Positions 16,201 through 24,073 of a stretch of DNA of 64,000 nucleotides are shown here, piece after piece. Source of the stretch: Azophilus sp965214305 (lineage in GTDB: Bacteria; Pseudomonadota; Gammaproteobacteria; Pseudomonadales; Azotimanducaceae); assembly GCA_965214305.1 (NCBI GenBank), contig OZ243949.1, positions 310,001 to 374,000 of the forward strand, written 5' to 3'. How positions within the stretch are numbered: position 1 is the stretch's first letter; every line of letters starts with the position of its first letter. The position numbers and the translations under genes were made by a program. The notes beneath the pieces are model-generated. The model was not told the origin of the DNA. It was given only the letters and a program-made list of their open reading frames with translations, and searched no databases.

Positions 16201-16722
16201 AATATCCATGAGCGAGCCGCGAATGGCGAACTCGCCCCGATTCTCGACGGTCTCCACCGCCGTGTAGCCGGCCGCTTCAAGCCGCGCCCGCTCCTCCAGG
16301 GTATCGAATCGCTCCCCGGCGGCGAGTAGGAACGAGTGGGCCCGCCCATACTCGGGTGGTGCCAGCCGCTGCATCAAGGCGGTTACCGAAACGATCAATA
16401 GGCCCCGGCGCAAGCGCTCCAGGGTGTGCAGCGTGGTCAAGCGTTCGGAAACGATATCCGGGTGCGGGGAAAACAGATCATAGGGGAGGGTTTCCCAATC
16501 CGGAAACAGCATGATCTCGCCGGTTTTTTCGGTGGCAAAGCAGTTGATTTCCGCCTGCCAGCGTGCGGCATCCTCCGCATCGTTCGCCACCACCAACACC
16601 AGTCCGTCGTGGGCGTCCGCCACCTGTGCCGCCAAGTAGCCGCCAGCGGCGCCGAAAACGTTGTCCCAGTCGCGTCGCTCGCCCGGCTTTGCGGGCAAAT
16701 CCGTCGGAAGAATCGCGTTCAT
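13252..16722 (-). CDS. mfd: Transcription-repair coupling factor
   Basis: A full-length Mfd of about 1,156 residues. The UvrB-homology module is at the N-terminus, followed by an RNA polymerase interaction domain (STGAPVVHLEHGIGRYLGLQ). The superfamily 2 translocase has Walker A in GDVGFGKTEVAMRAAF near residue 626 and DEEH in IIDEEHRFGVRQKE near residue 725. A TRCF C-terminal domain ends the protein. It removes RNA polymerase stalled at lesions and recruits UvrA. ATG at 16722 is preferred; a TTG at 16743 would add seven residues. It is divergent from the 2-oxoacid oxidoreductase operon. Confidence 0.97.
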   Translation of the reverse strand: MNAILPTDLPAKPGERRDWDNVFGAAGGYLAAQVADAHDGLVLVVANDAEDAARWQAEINCFATEKTGEIMLFPDWETLPYDLFSPHPDIVSERLTTLHTLERLRRGLLIVSVTALMQRLAPPEYGRAHSFLLAAGERFDTLEERARLEAAGYTAVETVENRGEFAIRGSLMDIFPTGAPNPIRIDMMDDEIESLRFFDAETQRTIERVGQIQLLPAKEFPLDQAGITRFRNRWHETFNVDVRACAVYRDVSEGLPPGGIEYYLPLFFERLASLFDYVRADTLILQRTDLNAAAEHFQQDVKNRYDSLAHDIERPILPPDRLFLSPRELREQLAKHPRLALGNRKRPKARQRSRPLPDLQANARLKAPAQLLNDFVVANPSERFLFTAESAGRREVLSDFLARAGIDAQGFATLAAFVADRAPCGITRASLHRGLWVDGLIVVTETELFGQRPAAERASSSRVIDPEQIVRDLSELSTGAPVVHLEHGIGRYLGLQTLSVDGYPSEYLMLGYADDDRLYVPVTSLHLITRYTGAGDDSAPLHRLGSDQWEKAKRRAAAKAVDVAAELLNIQARRAARAARPLRFDTGDYQRFASQFAFELTADQAKAIDAVIEDLASAKATDRLVCGDVGFGKTEVAMRAAFATVLADRQVVMLVPTTLLAQQHFDTFGDRFVDWPVQIETVSRLRTNRELGLIQARMESGQIDILIGTHKLLNPAFRFDDLGLVIIDEEHRFGVRQKERLKALRAEVDVITLTATPIPRTLNMAMSGIRDLSIIATPPARRLSIKTFIQERRNDIVREAINRELMRGGQVFYIHNEVRTIERAAAEVADLAPSARIGIGHGQMAKRALEQVMKDFHHRQLNVLVCTTIIENGIDIPNANTIIIDRADKFGLAQLHQLRGRVGRSHRQAYAYLLTPHPRAMTADSAKRLAAVQAAGDLGVGFALATRDLEIRGAGELLGEEQSGQIESIGFSLYMDLLQRAVKAIQTGQVPDLDAPLKPLDQEVNLHCATLIPEDYLPDVHSRLLMYKRIANAATMPALETLQVEMIDRFGLLPAPLKQLFRIAALKLRMLPLGIEKLDLGERGGKVEVGDTTSIEPAQVVALVRGEPTIYELSGNSQLRIRKPLPTLEDRFAFAEALIDRLATRQAFADKLAASG

Positions 16723-16798
16723 TGCTGCTTGGTTTGATGGCAAGGGCGTATTTTAACCCGCATATCCCGCCAACTTCCTGCCACGCACCCGCGGGTCC

Positions 16799-16882
16799 CG
16801 TATCCGTTTGCACGGCTTTGGTTTTGGAGGCTGCGCCAACCGCAGCGTCCCGCAGTCGAAAAATTCAAACGGCGATACGACC
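16799..16882 (+). repeat. Family D upstream block, copy 1
   Basis: This 84-bp block is nearly identical, without gaps, to 51047-51130 (about 12 mismatches by my count). It contains a stem of GGCTGCG with CGCAGTC followed by GAAAAATTCAAAC. It ends 91 bases before the ATG of the oxidoreductase operon. A TATAAT lies at 16892-16897, just downstream. It may be an operator or activator site, or a dispersed element. Confidence 0.6.
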
Positions 16883-16891
16883 GACCTGCGC

Positions 16892-16897
16892 TATAAT
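16892..16897 (+). promoter_or_regulatory. Candidate -10 element for the 2-oxoacid oxidoreductase operon
   Basis: TATAAT stands 77 bases before the first ATG. No convincing -35 hexamer lies 16-18 bases upstream; the family D block ends there instead. An activator-dependent promoter would fit, but this is inference. Confidence 0.4.
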
Positions 16898-16973
16898 CGC
16901 GGGCGATATCGACGCATGAGCCGAGCTTTCAATCGACCGTGCGCCCATTGTTTGAGCGGAGTTCCGATAGACC

Positions 16974-18773
16974 ATGATGAAGCCGACAAACATTCAAGAT
17001 CCAAACTATTTCCACAAGGTTGTGGATTGCCAATGGGCTTGCCCCGCCCATACGCCGGTGCCGGAATACATCCGGCTCATTGCGCAAGAGCGGTATACCG
17101 AAGCCTACATGCTCAACTGGGACAGCAACGTATTTCCGGGCATTCTCGGGCGCACCTGCGACCGGCCCTGCGAGCCCGCCTGCCGCCGTGTGCGCACCGA
17201 GGAAAAACCGGTGGCGATTTGCCGGTTGAAGCGGGTGGCGGCCGATCACAAGGGCGATATCCGCCCCTATTTGCCGCGGGTTCCAACCCGCAAAAACGGT
17301 AAGCGTGTGGCGCTGCTTGGCGCCGGGCCGGCGTCGTTGGCGGTGGCGCGCGATCTGTTGCCGCTTGGTTACGAAGTGCATCTGTTCGAAAAGGATCCTG
17401 CGGGCGGGGGCATGATGCGCAGCCAGATCCCGGCGTTTCGGTTGCCGGCCGATGTGCTTGAGGAGGAGGTGGATCTCATTCTCGATATGGGCGTCGAATG
17501 CCATTTCGGCTTTGCGATTACCAGCATGAAAGACATGCTGGCGATGGGCTTTGATGCCTATTTCGTCGGCACCGGCGCCCCGCGCGGGCGCGATCTGGAC
17601 TTGCCGGGGCGGATGGCGGTGGACGATCAGATCCGCATCGGCATTGATTGGTTGTCAAGCGTTGCCTTTGGGCATACGAGCGCCATTGACGGCAAGGTCA
17701 TCGTCATGGGCGGCGGCAACACGGCAATGGACTGTTGCCGCACCGCCAAACGTTTGGGTGCCGACAGTGTCAGTGTGGTGGTTCGCTCGGCATTCGAGGT
17801 GATGAAAGCGTCGGATTGGGAGAAGGAAGACGCCATGCGCGAGGGCATTCCGATCATCAACAACCGGCCGCCTAAGGAATTCGTGCATGAAAACGGCCGG
17901 TTGAAGGGCGTGGTTTTCGGCTGCGTCAAAGCCGTTGCCGGCGACAACGGACGGCTTCGCTATGTGCCGAGCGGCGAGCCGAACGTTTTTCTCGAAGCCG
18001 ACAAAATCCTGATGGCGATTGGCCAGGAAAATCACTGCCCCTGGATTGAGCGCGATGCCGGCATTCAGTTCGATAAATGGGATTGTCCGCTGCTTGATGC
18101 AACCACCCTGCAATCCACCCATCCCAAGGTTTTCTTCGGCGGCGACAGCGCCTTCGGGCCGGAGAATATCATCTGGGCATCGGCCCACGCCCACCAGGCC
18201 GCCATTTCCATCCACCTGTTCTGCCAAGGCAAGGATTTGAAAAAAGATCGGCCACCCGAAGGTGTCAATCTCATCAGTACCAAAATGGGTCTGCACGAGT
18301 GGAGTTACGATAGCGAGCACGACCCCTCCGCCCGCTATCTGGTACCGCACGCGAACAAGCGGCAGGCGTTGGGCAACATCAAAATCGAGGTGGAATTGGG
18401 TTTCGACCGGCGGCTGGGGGCTCGGGAGGCGCAGCGCTGCCTGAATTGCGATGTGCAAACCGTCTTCACCGACCGGCTTTGCATTGAGTGCGATGCCTGC
18501 GTTGACATCTGCCCCATGGATTGCATCAGCTTTACCGAGAACGGCGAGGAGCACGATTTGCGCCAGCGCTTGTTGGCACCGGCGCAGAACACCGAACAGG
18601 CCCTTTACGTTTCCGGGCAATTGCCGACCGAGCGGGTCATGGTCAAGGATGAAGATTTGTGCCTGCATTGCGGGCTCTGCGCCGAGCGCTGCCCCACCAA
18701 CGCATGGGACATGCAGCGTTCGGTGGTGCATATTCCGCAACTCGGTTCGTATGCCGAGGAACTGAGCGCCTAG
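16974..18773 (+). CDS. GltD-like NAD(P)H:ferredoxin-type oxidoreductase subunit with two 4Fe-4S clusters
   Basis: A 599-residue flavoprotein of the glutamate synthase small-subunit family. The N-terminal cluster-binding segment is visible (CQWACPAHTPVPEYIRL, then GRTCDRPCEPACRR). Two Rossmann folds follow (VALLGAGPASLAVARDL for FAD, VIVMGGGNTAMDCCRTA for NAD(P)H). A C-terminal ferredoxin domain has CIECDACVDICPMDC and CLHCGLCAERCP. It lies directly upstream of the alpha and beta subunits of a 2-oxoacid:acceptor oxidoreductase, so it most likely passes electrons between ferredoxin-level carriers and NAD(P)H for that enzyme. No GltB is present. AGGs are weak before the ATG; a second ATG follows immediately. 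Confidence 0.85.
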   Translation: MMKPTNIQDPNYFHKVVDCQWACPAHTPVPEYIRLIAQERYTEAYMLNWDSNVFPGILGRTCDRPCEPACRRVRTEEKPVAICRLKRVAADHKGDIRPYLPRVPTRKNGKRVALLGAGPASLAVARDLLPLGYEVHLFEKDPAGGGMMRSQIPAFRLPADVLEEEVDLILDMGVECHFGFAITSMKDMLAMGFDAYFVGTGAPRGRDLDLPGRMAVDDQIRIGIDWLSSVAFGHTSAIDGKVIVMGGGNTAMDCCRTAKRLGADSVSVVVRSAFEVMKASDWEKEDAMREGIPIINNRPPKEFVHENGRLKGVVFGCVKAVAGDNGRLRYVPSGEPNVFLEADKILMAIGQENHCPWIERDAGIQFDKWDCPLLDATTLQSTHPKVFFGGDSAFGPENIIWASAHAHQAAISIHLFCQGKDLKKDRPPEGVNLISTKMGLHEWSYDSEHDPSARYLVPHANKRQALGNIKIEVELGFDRRLGAREAQRCLNCDVQTVFTDRLCIECDACVDICPMDCISFTENGEEHDLRQRLLAPAQNTEQALYVSGQLPTERVMVKDEDLCLHCGLCAERCPTNAWDMQRSVVHIPQLGSYAEELSA

Positions 18774-18805
18774 CCCGGCAAACTTAAGAGGTCTAAACGA
18801 TTGCG

Positions 18806-20635
18806 ATGAGTGGGGTTACCTACAACGACTTGGTGATTCGCTTTGCGAACGTGAACGGCTCGGGTTCGGCGAGCGCCAATGGCATGTTCGCCAAGGCAAT
18901 CTTTCGCATGGGCATTCCGGTGGCGGTGCGCAACATCTTTCCGTCGAACATTCAGGGCTTGCCCACTTGGTTCGAGGTGCGCGTCAGCGAGGCGGGCCAC
19001 TTGGGTCGGCGTGCGGGTGTGGACATCATGGTGGCCATGAACGCGGAAACCTATGCGGAGGATATCGAGAGCATCAAACCCGGCGGCTACCTCTTCTATG
19101 ACAACTCCAAGCTGCTCGCGCCGCAGCTACAGCGCAACGATATTCGCGAGATTGGCATGCCCATCGCCACCCTGCTGCAGCCGGAGTTCGCCGACCTCAA
19201 GCAACGCGGCCTGTTCAAGAACATCGTTTATCTGGGTGCTTTATCGGCGCTGTTGAATATCGAGTTCGACGTTATCACCGGCATGGTCGCCACTCAGTAC
19301 CGGGGTAAGGACGACCTGATTGCGCCCAATATTCACGCCTTGGAAATCGGTCGCCAATACGCGCTCGACTATCTGAACGGGCCCATTGCATATCAGGTGC
19401 GACGCTGCGACGCGGTGGGTGACAAAATCTTCATTGAAGGCAACGTGGCCGCGGGCCTGGGCGCGCTCTATGGCGGCGCGACGGTTTGCGCCTGGTATCC
19501 CATCACGCCGTCCACCTCGATGGCGGAAGCGTTTGAGCGCCACGCCGAACGTCTGCGCATCGACAAGGCGAGCGGCCGTCGCAAGTTCGCGGTGATTCAG
19601 GCGGAGGACGAACTAGCCGCTATCGGCATCGTCATCGGCGCGGCCTGGAATGGCGCCCGCGCCTTCACCGCCACCAGCGGCCCCGGCGTCTCGTTGATGT
19701 CGGAGTTCCTGGGCCTTGCCTATTTCGCCGAAATTCCGGCGGTGCTTTTCGATATCCAGAGGGCGGGCCCCTCCACCGGCATGCCCACCCGCACCCAGCA
19801 GGGCGATTTGCTGGCCGCCGCCTACGCATCGCACGGGGACACCCGGCACCCGTTGCTGTTTCCCTCGAACCCCAAGGAATGCTTTGACTTCGCCGCGGAC
19901 GCACTCGACTTGGCGGATCGGCTGCAAACGCCGGTTATCGTTCTGAGCGATCTGGATCTCGGTATGAATCCCTGGTTATGCGAGCCCTTGGCGTGGCACG
20001 ACAATCGTCGTTACGACCGGGGCAAGGTGCTGGATACCGAGGCTTTGGAGCGCGTCGAGGATTTCGGGCGCTACCTTGATGTGGACGATGACGGCATCGG
20101 CTACCGAACACTGCCCGGCACGCATCCCGAGCGCGGTGCGTTTTTTACCCGCGGGGCCTCTCGGGACGAGTACGCGCGCTATACGGAAAGCCCCGAGGCC
20201 TATGGGCGCAACATGGATCGGCTGCTCAAGAAATGGGCAACCGCCGCCACGTTGATGCCGAAGGCGGAAATTCACGAATCCGGCCGCAAAGCCGGCATCG
20301 TTTATTACGGCACCAGCGCCATGCCCATGGGCGAAGCCTTGGAAATGCTGCAAGCCGACGGCATTGGGCTCGACCGGATGCGTCTTCGCGGCTTCCCCTT
20401 TGGCGAGGAGGTACATCAATTCATCGACCGACACGAGCTGATTTTTGTGGTGGATCAGAACCGCGATGCGCAGATGCGTACCCTGCTGATCAACGAGGGT
20501 CACTTCGACCCGGCCAAATTGGTGCCGGTGCTCTACTATGCCGGGCTGTCGATTGCGGCGGACGATATTCGCGCCCGGGTGCTTGACCATTTCAAGGCGC
20601 AAAAACTGCCCCGATTAACGGAGGTGCGCTCATGA
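18806..20635 (+). CDS. korA: 2-oxoacid:acceptor oxidoreductase, fused gamma-alpha subunit
   Basis: A 609-residue subunit. The N-terminal gamma-type domain (residues about 1-190, FANVNGSGSASANGMFAKAI) is fused to the alpha domain, which starts near GNVAAGLGALYGGATVCAWY. The alpha domain has the pyrophosphate-site stretch YPITPSTSMAEAFE and the FTATSGPGVSLMSEFLGLAY segment. With the beta subunit it would interconvert a 2-oxoacid and CoA with acyl-CoA, CO2 and reduced ferredoxin. 2-oxoglutarate is the likeliest substrate for this fused architecture, but pyruvate cannot be excluded. It starts 32 bp after the GltD-like gene and overlaps korB (ATGA), so the three are an operon. Confidence 0.85.
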   Translation: MSGVTYNDLVIRFANVNGSGSASANGMFAKAIFRMGIPVAVRNIFPSNIQGLPTWFEVRVSEAGHLGRRAGVDIMVAMNAETYAEDIESIKPGGYLFYDNSKLLAPQLQRNDIREIGMPIATLLQPEFADLKQRGLFKNIVYLGALSALLNIEFDVITGMVATQYRGKDDLIAPNIHALEIGRQYALDYLNGPIAYQVRRCDAVGDKIFIEGNVAAGLGALYGGATVCAWYPITPSTSMAEAFERHAERLRIDKASGRRKFAVIQAEDELAAIGIVIGAAWNGARAFTATSGPGVSLMSEFLGLAYFAEIPAVLFDIQRAGPSTGMPTRTQQGDLLAAAYASHGDTRHPLLFPSNPKECFDFAADALDLADRLQTPVIVLSDLDLGMNPWLCEPLAWHDNRRYDRGKVLDTEALERVEDFGRYLDVDDDGIGYRTLPGTHPERGAFFTRGASRDEYARYTESPEAYGRNMDRLLKKWATAATLMPKAEIHESGRKAGIVYYGTSAMPMGEALEMLQADGIGLDRMRLRGFPFGEEVHQFIDRHELIFVVDQNRDAQMRTLLINEGHFDPAKLVPVLYYAGLSIAADDIRARVLDHFKAQKLPRLTEVRS

Positions 20636-21687
20636 CATTTGTTGCCAAACCACGCATTCACCATCCGCAATTGCCGCTCAACGAACTGGGCCTGACACGG
20701 CGCGACTACGAGGGGTTGGTGTCCACGCTCTGCGCCGGTTGCGGCCACGATTCGGTGAGTGCGGCGGTGGTGCAGGCCTGTGCGGAATTGTCGCTGCCAC
20801 CGCACCGGTTCGCCAAGATGTCCGGCATTGGTTGTTCATCGAAAACGCCGAGTTATTTTCTCAACCGATCGCACGGCTTCAATTCCGTACACGGGCGCAT
20901 GCCCTCGGTGGCGACCGGTGCCAATCTGGCCAACCGGGAGCTCATTTGCATCGGCATCTCCGGCGACGGCGATAGCGCCTCCATCGGTTTGGGTCAGTTC
21001 GCGCATGTGGTGCGGCGACGTATCAACATGCTCTACATCGTCGATAACAACGGCACCTACGGACTGACCAAGGGCCAGTTTTCGGCGACCAACGACCGGG
21101 GTTCGACCAACAAGAAGGGCATGCCTAATCTTTATGAGCCGATTGATTTGGTGAGCACGGCGCTACAGCTTGGCGCCAGTTTTGTGGCGCGCAGTTTCTC
21201 CGGCGATAAAAGGCAACTGGTGCCGTTGATCAAGGCGGGGCTGAAGCATCAGGGCATGGCCTTTATCGATGTGATCTCCCCCTGCGTCGCTTTCAACAAC
21301 CACAACGGCTCCACCAAGAGTTTCGATTACATGCGCGGACACAGCGGCAATTTCGTGCAGGCCGATTTTTACCCGAGCGCAGGGGAAATCACCGCCGACT
21401 ACCAGCCCGGCAGCGCCGAAGATGTGCGCATGCCGGACGGTTCGGTGCTGCGCCTGTACAAGCTCGATAGCGACTACGACATCCACGACCGGGTGGGGGC
21501 GCTGACGGCGGTGCAGCGTTTTCAGGAGCGCGGCGAGGTGGTAACCGGTTTGCTGTATGTGGACCCGGATGCCGCCGATTGCCATGCCATTCTCGACACC
21601 GTGCCGGTGCCGCTGAACGAGTTGACCGAGGCCGACCTGTGCCCCGGCGCTGCCGCCTTGGAGAGCATTAACCAGAGCTTTCGTTGA
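20632..21687 (+). CDS. korB: 2-oxoacid:acceptor oxidoreductase, beta subunit
   Basis: The 351-residue TPP-binding subunit. It has the CAGCGHDSVSAAVVQ cluster-ligand motif near residue 37, GIGCSSKTPSYF, and the TPP-magnesium signature GISGDGDSASIGLGQ, then NNGTYGLTKGQFSAT. It pairs with the preceding subunit, whose stop its ATG overlaps. The enzyme could serve an oxygen-tolerant ferredoxin-linked TCA step or a reductive TCA step; the sequence does not decide which. Eight bases after the TGA stop is the CTAG flank of a family A element. Confidence 0.87.
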   Translation: MTFVAKPRIHHPQLPLNELGLTRRDYEGLVSTLCAGCGHDSVSAAVVQACAELSLPPHRFAKMSGIGCSSKTPSYFLNRSHGFNSVHGRMPSVATGANLANRELICIGISGDGDSASIGLGQFAHVVRRRINMLYIVDNNGTYGLTKGQFSATNDRGSTNKKGMPNLYEPIDLVSTALQLGASFVARSFSGDKRQLVPLIKAGLKHQGMAFIDVISPCVAFNNHNGSTKSFDYMRGHSGNFVQADFYPSAGEITADYQPGSAEDVRMPDGSVLRLYKLDSDYDIHDRVGALTAVQRFQERGEVVTGLLYVDPDAADCHAILDTVPVPLNELTEADLCPGAAALESINQSFR

Positions 21688-21695
21688 CGGGGATC

Positions 21696-21862
21696 CTAGG
21701 AGCCTCTGCCTTCGGAATTCGCGGCTGTAAAGCCGCTCTCATCCGCCCCGTCGGCCGCTCGATTTCGTTGAATATGGCTCGATATTCGCCTCAATCGACC
21801 GGCCGACGGGACGGCGATAGCGGCTTTTCGCTTTCGCGACTTCCGAAGGCAGAGGCTCCTAG
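21696..21862 (-). mobile_element. Family A MITE, copy 2 (159 bp with CTAG duplication)
   Basis: CTAG at 21696-21699 and 21859-21862 flank a 159-bp palindromic element in the opposite orientation to copy 1, with the same termini (GAGCCTCTGCCTTCGGAA). It lies between the convergent korB and SelW-like genes. The right CTAG supplies the TAG stop of the SelW-like gene. Confidence 0.85.
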
Positions 21863-22080
21863 CGAGCGCCGAGTGTTTCGACCAGGGCGACCTCGTCGGG
21901 GAAGCTGCCGCAGTCGTGTTTGGAAAAGACCAGATTGCCGTCAACGGTGACATCAAAGACGCCGCCGCCGCCCTCAATGAGGCGGGTATCGACGCCAAAG
22001 GCTTCCTTCAACCGGGCAGCCAGACTGACCGCCTTGGGTTTGTAGTTTCACTGCACACAGTATTTGATGGAGATATCCAC
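21859..22080 (-). CDS. SelW-like (Rdx family) selenoprotein, UGA = Sec11
   Basis: Reading the minus strand from GTG at 22080 gives a 73-residue thioredoxin-fold protein when the TGA at 22050-22048 is taken as selenocysteine. The start is MDISIKYCVQ, then Sec, then NYKPKAVSLAARLKEAFG, giving the hallmark C-x-x-U motif (Cys8, Sec11). The rest fits Rdx proteins: an EGGGGVFDVTVDGNLVFSK hairpin followed by SFPDEVALVETL. AAGGA lies about ten bases before the GTG. A SECIS-like hairpin follows the TGA. Ordinary gene callers would miss this gene because the TGA is codon 11. SelW-like proteins are small redox proteins of uncertain physiological partner. Confidence 0.85.
22015..22033 (-). promoter_or_regulatory. 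Bacterial SECIS-like stem-loop after the UGA of the SelW-like gene
   Basis: GGCGGTCA pairs with TGGCTGCC (eight pairs, two of them G-U) around a GTC loop. The stem starts 15 bases after the UGA and the loop G is about 23 bases after it. The loop contains GU, as in the other SECIS candidate at 5735-5759. Confidence 0.7.
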
Positions 22081-22110
22081 TTTTGGTTGTCCTTCGGCTT
22101 CCGAGTGGCA

Positions 22111-22476
22111 CTAGCGGCACTATAGGAAGCAGGCAGCAACAAAGCAATCGCTGCCGAGCTGCCGATATTCTTTTTGGCTATTGCTGATGGATTTGAAATG
22201 CATTTTTCCTCGAATGCGAGGGCGGCTGCAAAAAAAGTGTCACCAAATGTAACGATAATGGTTGACGGCAACTCTTGGTTTCAAGACCATTCGCAGTCAA
22301 GTCTTTATGCCGAGTGGCATTCCGGTTTGTGGATGCGCCGATATTGTTCCAGATATCGCTTGGATAGGGTAACGGGTCTGCCCCGGCGCTCCCCTGTGTG
22401 GCGGGTTCAGTTGGTCTGTGCCGACGAGGCTTGCCGCCATTCCTGGCGCCTAGGCGATTAGCGGGCCGCCGCCGGG
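22111..22476. other. Intergenic stretch without a supported gene
   Basis: This 366-bp stretch lies between the divergent SelW-like gene and the small membrane protein gene. It has short open frames on both strands, but none has a credible start, codon pattern or family resemblance. It should hold the promoters of both neighbours; I could not identify clear hexamers. Confidence 0.5.
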
Positions 22477-22866
22477 ATGGGTTACCTCAACGGATTCATC
22501 GGTTTTGGTTTCATCCTGCTGTCACTGCTGCACCTCGGCGTTCCCGACGGCAACATGCTGATCGGTGCTTATCTGGTCGGTTCCATACTCGCCTTCGCCA
22601 CCCTTGTTCGGTCCCTGCCGCGCACTGTTGTGCGGGTTTTGGCTCTGGTGACCACGGCGGCCGTTTTCTTCTACTTTATCGGTTTCTTCCAAATGGCCCC
22701 GCACTTGGGTCCCGGTTGGGTGGCCGTACACACCAAGGCGCTTGGTCAGCTGCTCGGCGCGTTCGCCATGATTCCCGTGCTCGCCGAATACAGTTGCCGG
22801 CTGAAAGCCGATTGTCGCGAAGCGGAAGAGGGCACAAGGCTCGGGTTCTTCTCCGTGCCCCGTTAA
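22477..22866 (+). CDS. Small polytopic membrane protein of unknown function
   Basis: A 129-residue protein with three or four hydrophobic segments (NGFIGFGFILLSLLHLG, LIGAYLVGSILAFATLV, VLALVTTAAVFFYFIGFF, LGQLLGAFAMIPVLAEY) and a short charged C-terminus. No family is recognised. There is no strong ribosome binding site before the ATG, so the start is tentative. It is followed by a family B hairpin and the convergent LLM oxidoreductase gene. Confidence 0.55.
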   Translation: MGYLNGFIGFGFILLSLLHLGVPDGNMLIGAYLVGSILAFATLVRSLPRTVVRVLALVTTAAVFFYFIGFFQMAPHLGPGWVAVHTKALGQLLGAFAMIPVLAEYSCRLKADCREAEEGTRLGFFSVPR

Positions 22867-22949
22867 CTGAATCGCCAAACCTGGGTTCCGGCCTGAGATT
22901 GAGCCCGTGGCCGTCGTGAGACCTCGTTACACCGTCGCGCTCAGCAGCG

Positions 22950-23058
22950 AGCTGGCCTGTGGGGCTTCCCTTGCGGTGCTGGGCACAATCTTCCTGCTTA
23001 TGCGAGAGGGGACGGAACGAGCTAAACGGCACCGCAAGGGAAGCCCCACAGGCCAGCT
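22950..23058. repeat. Family B hairpin element, copy 1
   Basis: A 109-bp element with perfect inverted arms of about 30 bases (AGCTGGCCTGTGGGGCTTCC and onward to TTGCGGTGC at the left). The central part contains GCTTATGCGAGAGGGG and GGAACGAGCTAAAC. The same arms and core occur at 28805-28900 and, inverted, at 48138-48247. It lies between convergent genes. Confidence 0.8.
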
Positions 23059-23078
23059 TTATGGATCTCCGAAGTTAG

Positions 23079-24020
23079 TTAAAGTGCCCGTACTTGGGGC
23101 ACCACCTCCGACAGATAGGCATCAAGTGCCTCTTCGCTCCAGGGCGCGCGCAACACGATGTTGACTGCTTGGGCACCGGCGGCGAGGTACTGCCCGATTT
23201 GTTTCACCCCCTGAGCCGGCGTACACAAAAGCGAACCCGCCGGAATCTGTCCGCGTGGTACCCGCCATTGCTCTGCGACTCGGCGACGTTGCCGTTCCAC
23301 ATCCGCGCGGTCAACGCCCAGATGGAACCGGAGGTTCACCGCCCGTTTAATCTCGGCGGGGTCGCGGCCCGCTTCCTCACACCATTGATCGAGGACGCGG
23401 CTGAGGCGGCTGAAGTCATCCACGGACGGGTAGGGGGCATTCCAGCCATCAGCGTGGGCAGCGGCGATTTTCAACGTGCGTTGTTCGCCGCTACCGCCCA
23501 CCCAGATCGGCAAGCGCCGCTGCACGGGTTTGGGCAGACAACTCGCGTCCACGGCTTGGAAATGGGTGCCGTTGAAGTCGGTGCGATCCGTATCAAGCAT
23601 GAGACGAATCAGTTGAATCGCCTCCTCCAGCATATCAAGCCGGGTGCCGATGTCCGGGAACGGATAACCGTAGGCGGTGGCTTCCCAGATATGCCAGCCC
23701 GCCCCAAGGCCGAGTTCAAAACGCCCGCCGCTGATGTGATCCAAGGTGGTCGCCGCCTTGGCGAGTAGGGTGGGGTTGCGGTAGCCCACATAAAAGACCA
23801 GGCAGCCAATACGCGCCCGCTTGGTTTCGGCGGCAAGCGCCCCCAGGGTCGTCAGGGCTTCAAAGTGGGGCTCGGTGCCGTTCTTTGGCGGTGCTTCGTA
23901 GAAGTGGTCCCAGGCGGATATCCAGTCGAGGCTGCCACGGTCGAGCTTGCGCCACAGGGCGCGCAGCTGGTCCATGGCCATGTTCTGCTGGCCGACATGG
24001 GCACCGAGCGAAAGTTTCAC
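23079..24020 (-). CDS. LLM class flavin-dependent oxidoreductase
   Basis: A 313-residue TIM barrel of the luciferase-like monooxygenase family. It opens MKLSLGAHVG, with WDHFYEAPP, ALAAETKRARIGCLVFYVGY, RNPTLLAKAATTLDHISGGR and FELGLGAGWHIWEATAYG all in the usual order. Such enzymes use FMN or F420; the subgroup resembles F420-dependent LLM proteins, but the cofactor cannot be fixed from sequence alone. GTG at 24020 is the start, with AGGA ten bases upstream. The catalysed reaction is unknown. Confidence 0.85.
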   Translation of the reverse strand: MKLSLGAHVGQQNMAMDQLRALWRKLDRGSLDWISAWDHFYEAPPKNGTEPHFEALTTLGALAAETKRARIGCLVFYVGYRNPTLLAKAATTLDHISGGRFELGLGAGWHIWEATAYGYPFPDIGTRLDMLEEAIQLIRLMLDTDRTDFNGTHFQAVDASCLPKPVQRRLPIWVGGSGEQRTLKIAAAHADGWNAPYPSVDDFSRLSRVLDQWCEEAGRDPAEIKRAVNLRFHLGVDRADVERQRRRVAEQWRVPRGQIPAGSLLCTPAQGVKQIGQYLAAGAQAVNIVLRAPWSEEALDAYLSEVVPQVRAL

Positions 24021-24073
24021 AAGGTCGAGTTCCTAAAATTGCTTGGCTGTTTTCCTACGGATATTACAGATAT

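Noticed and set aside
22008..22271. An 87-codon minus-strand frame overlapping the SelW-like gene
   Set aside because: It runs in another frame over a gene with full Rdx family features and has no family resemblance of its own, although it contains a hydrophobic stretch resembling a signal peptide.
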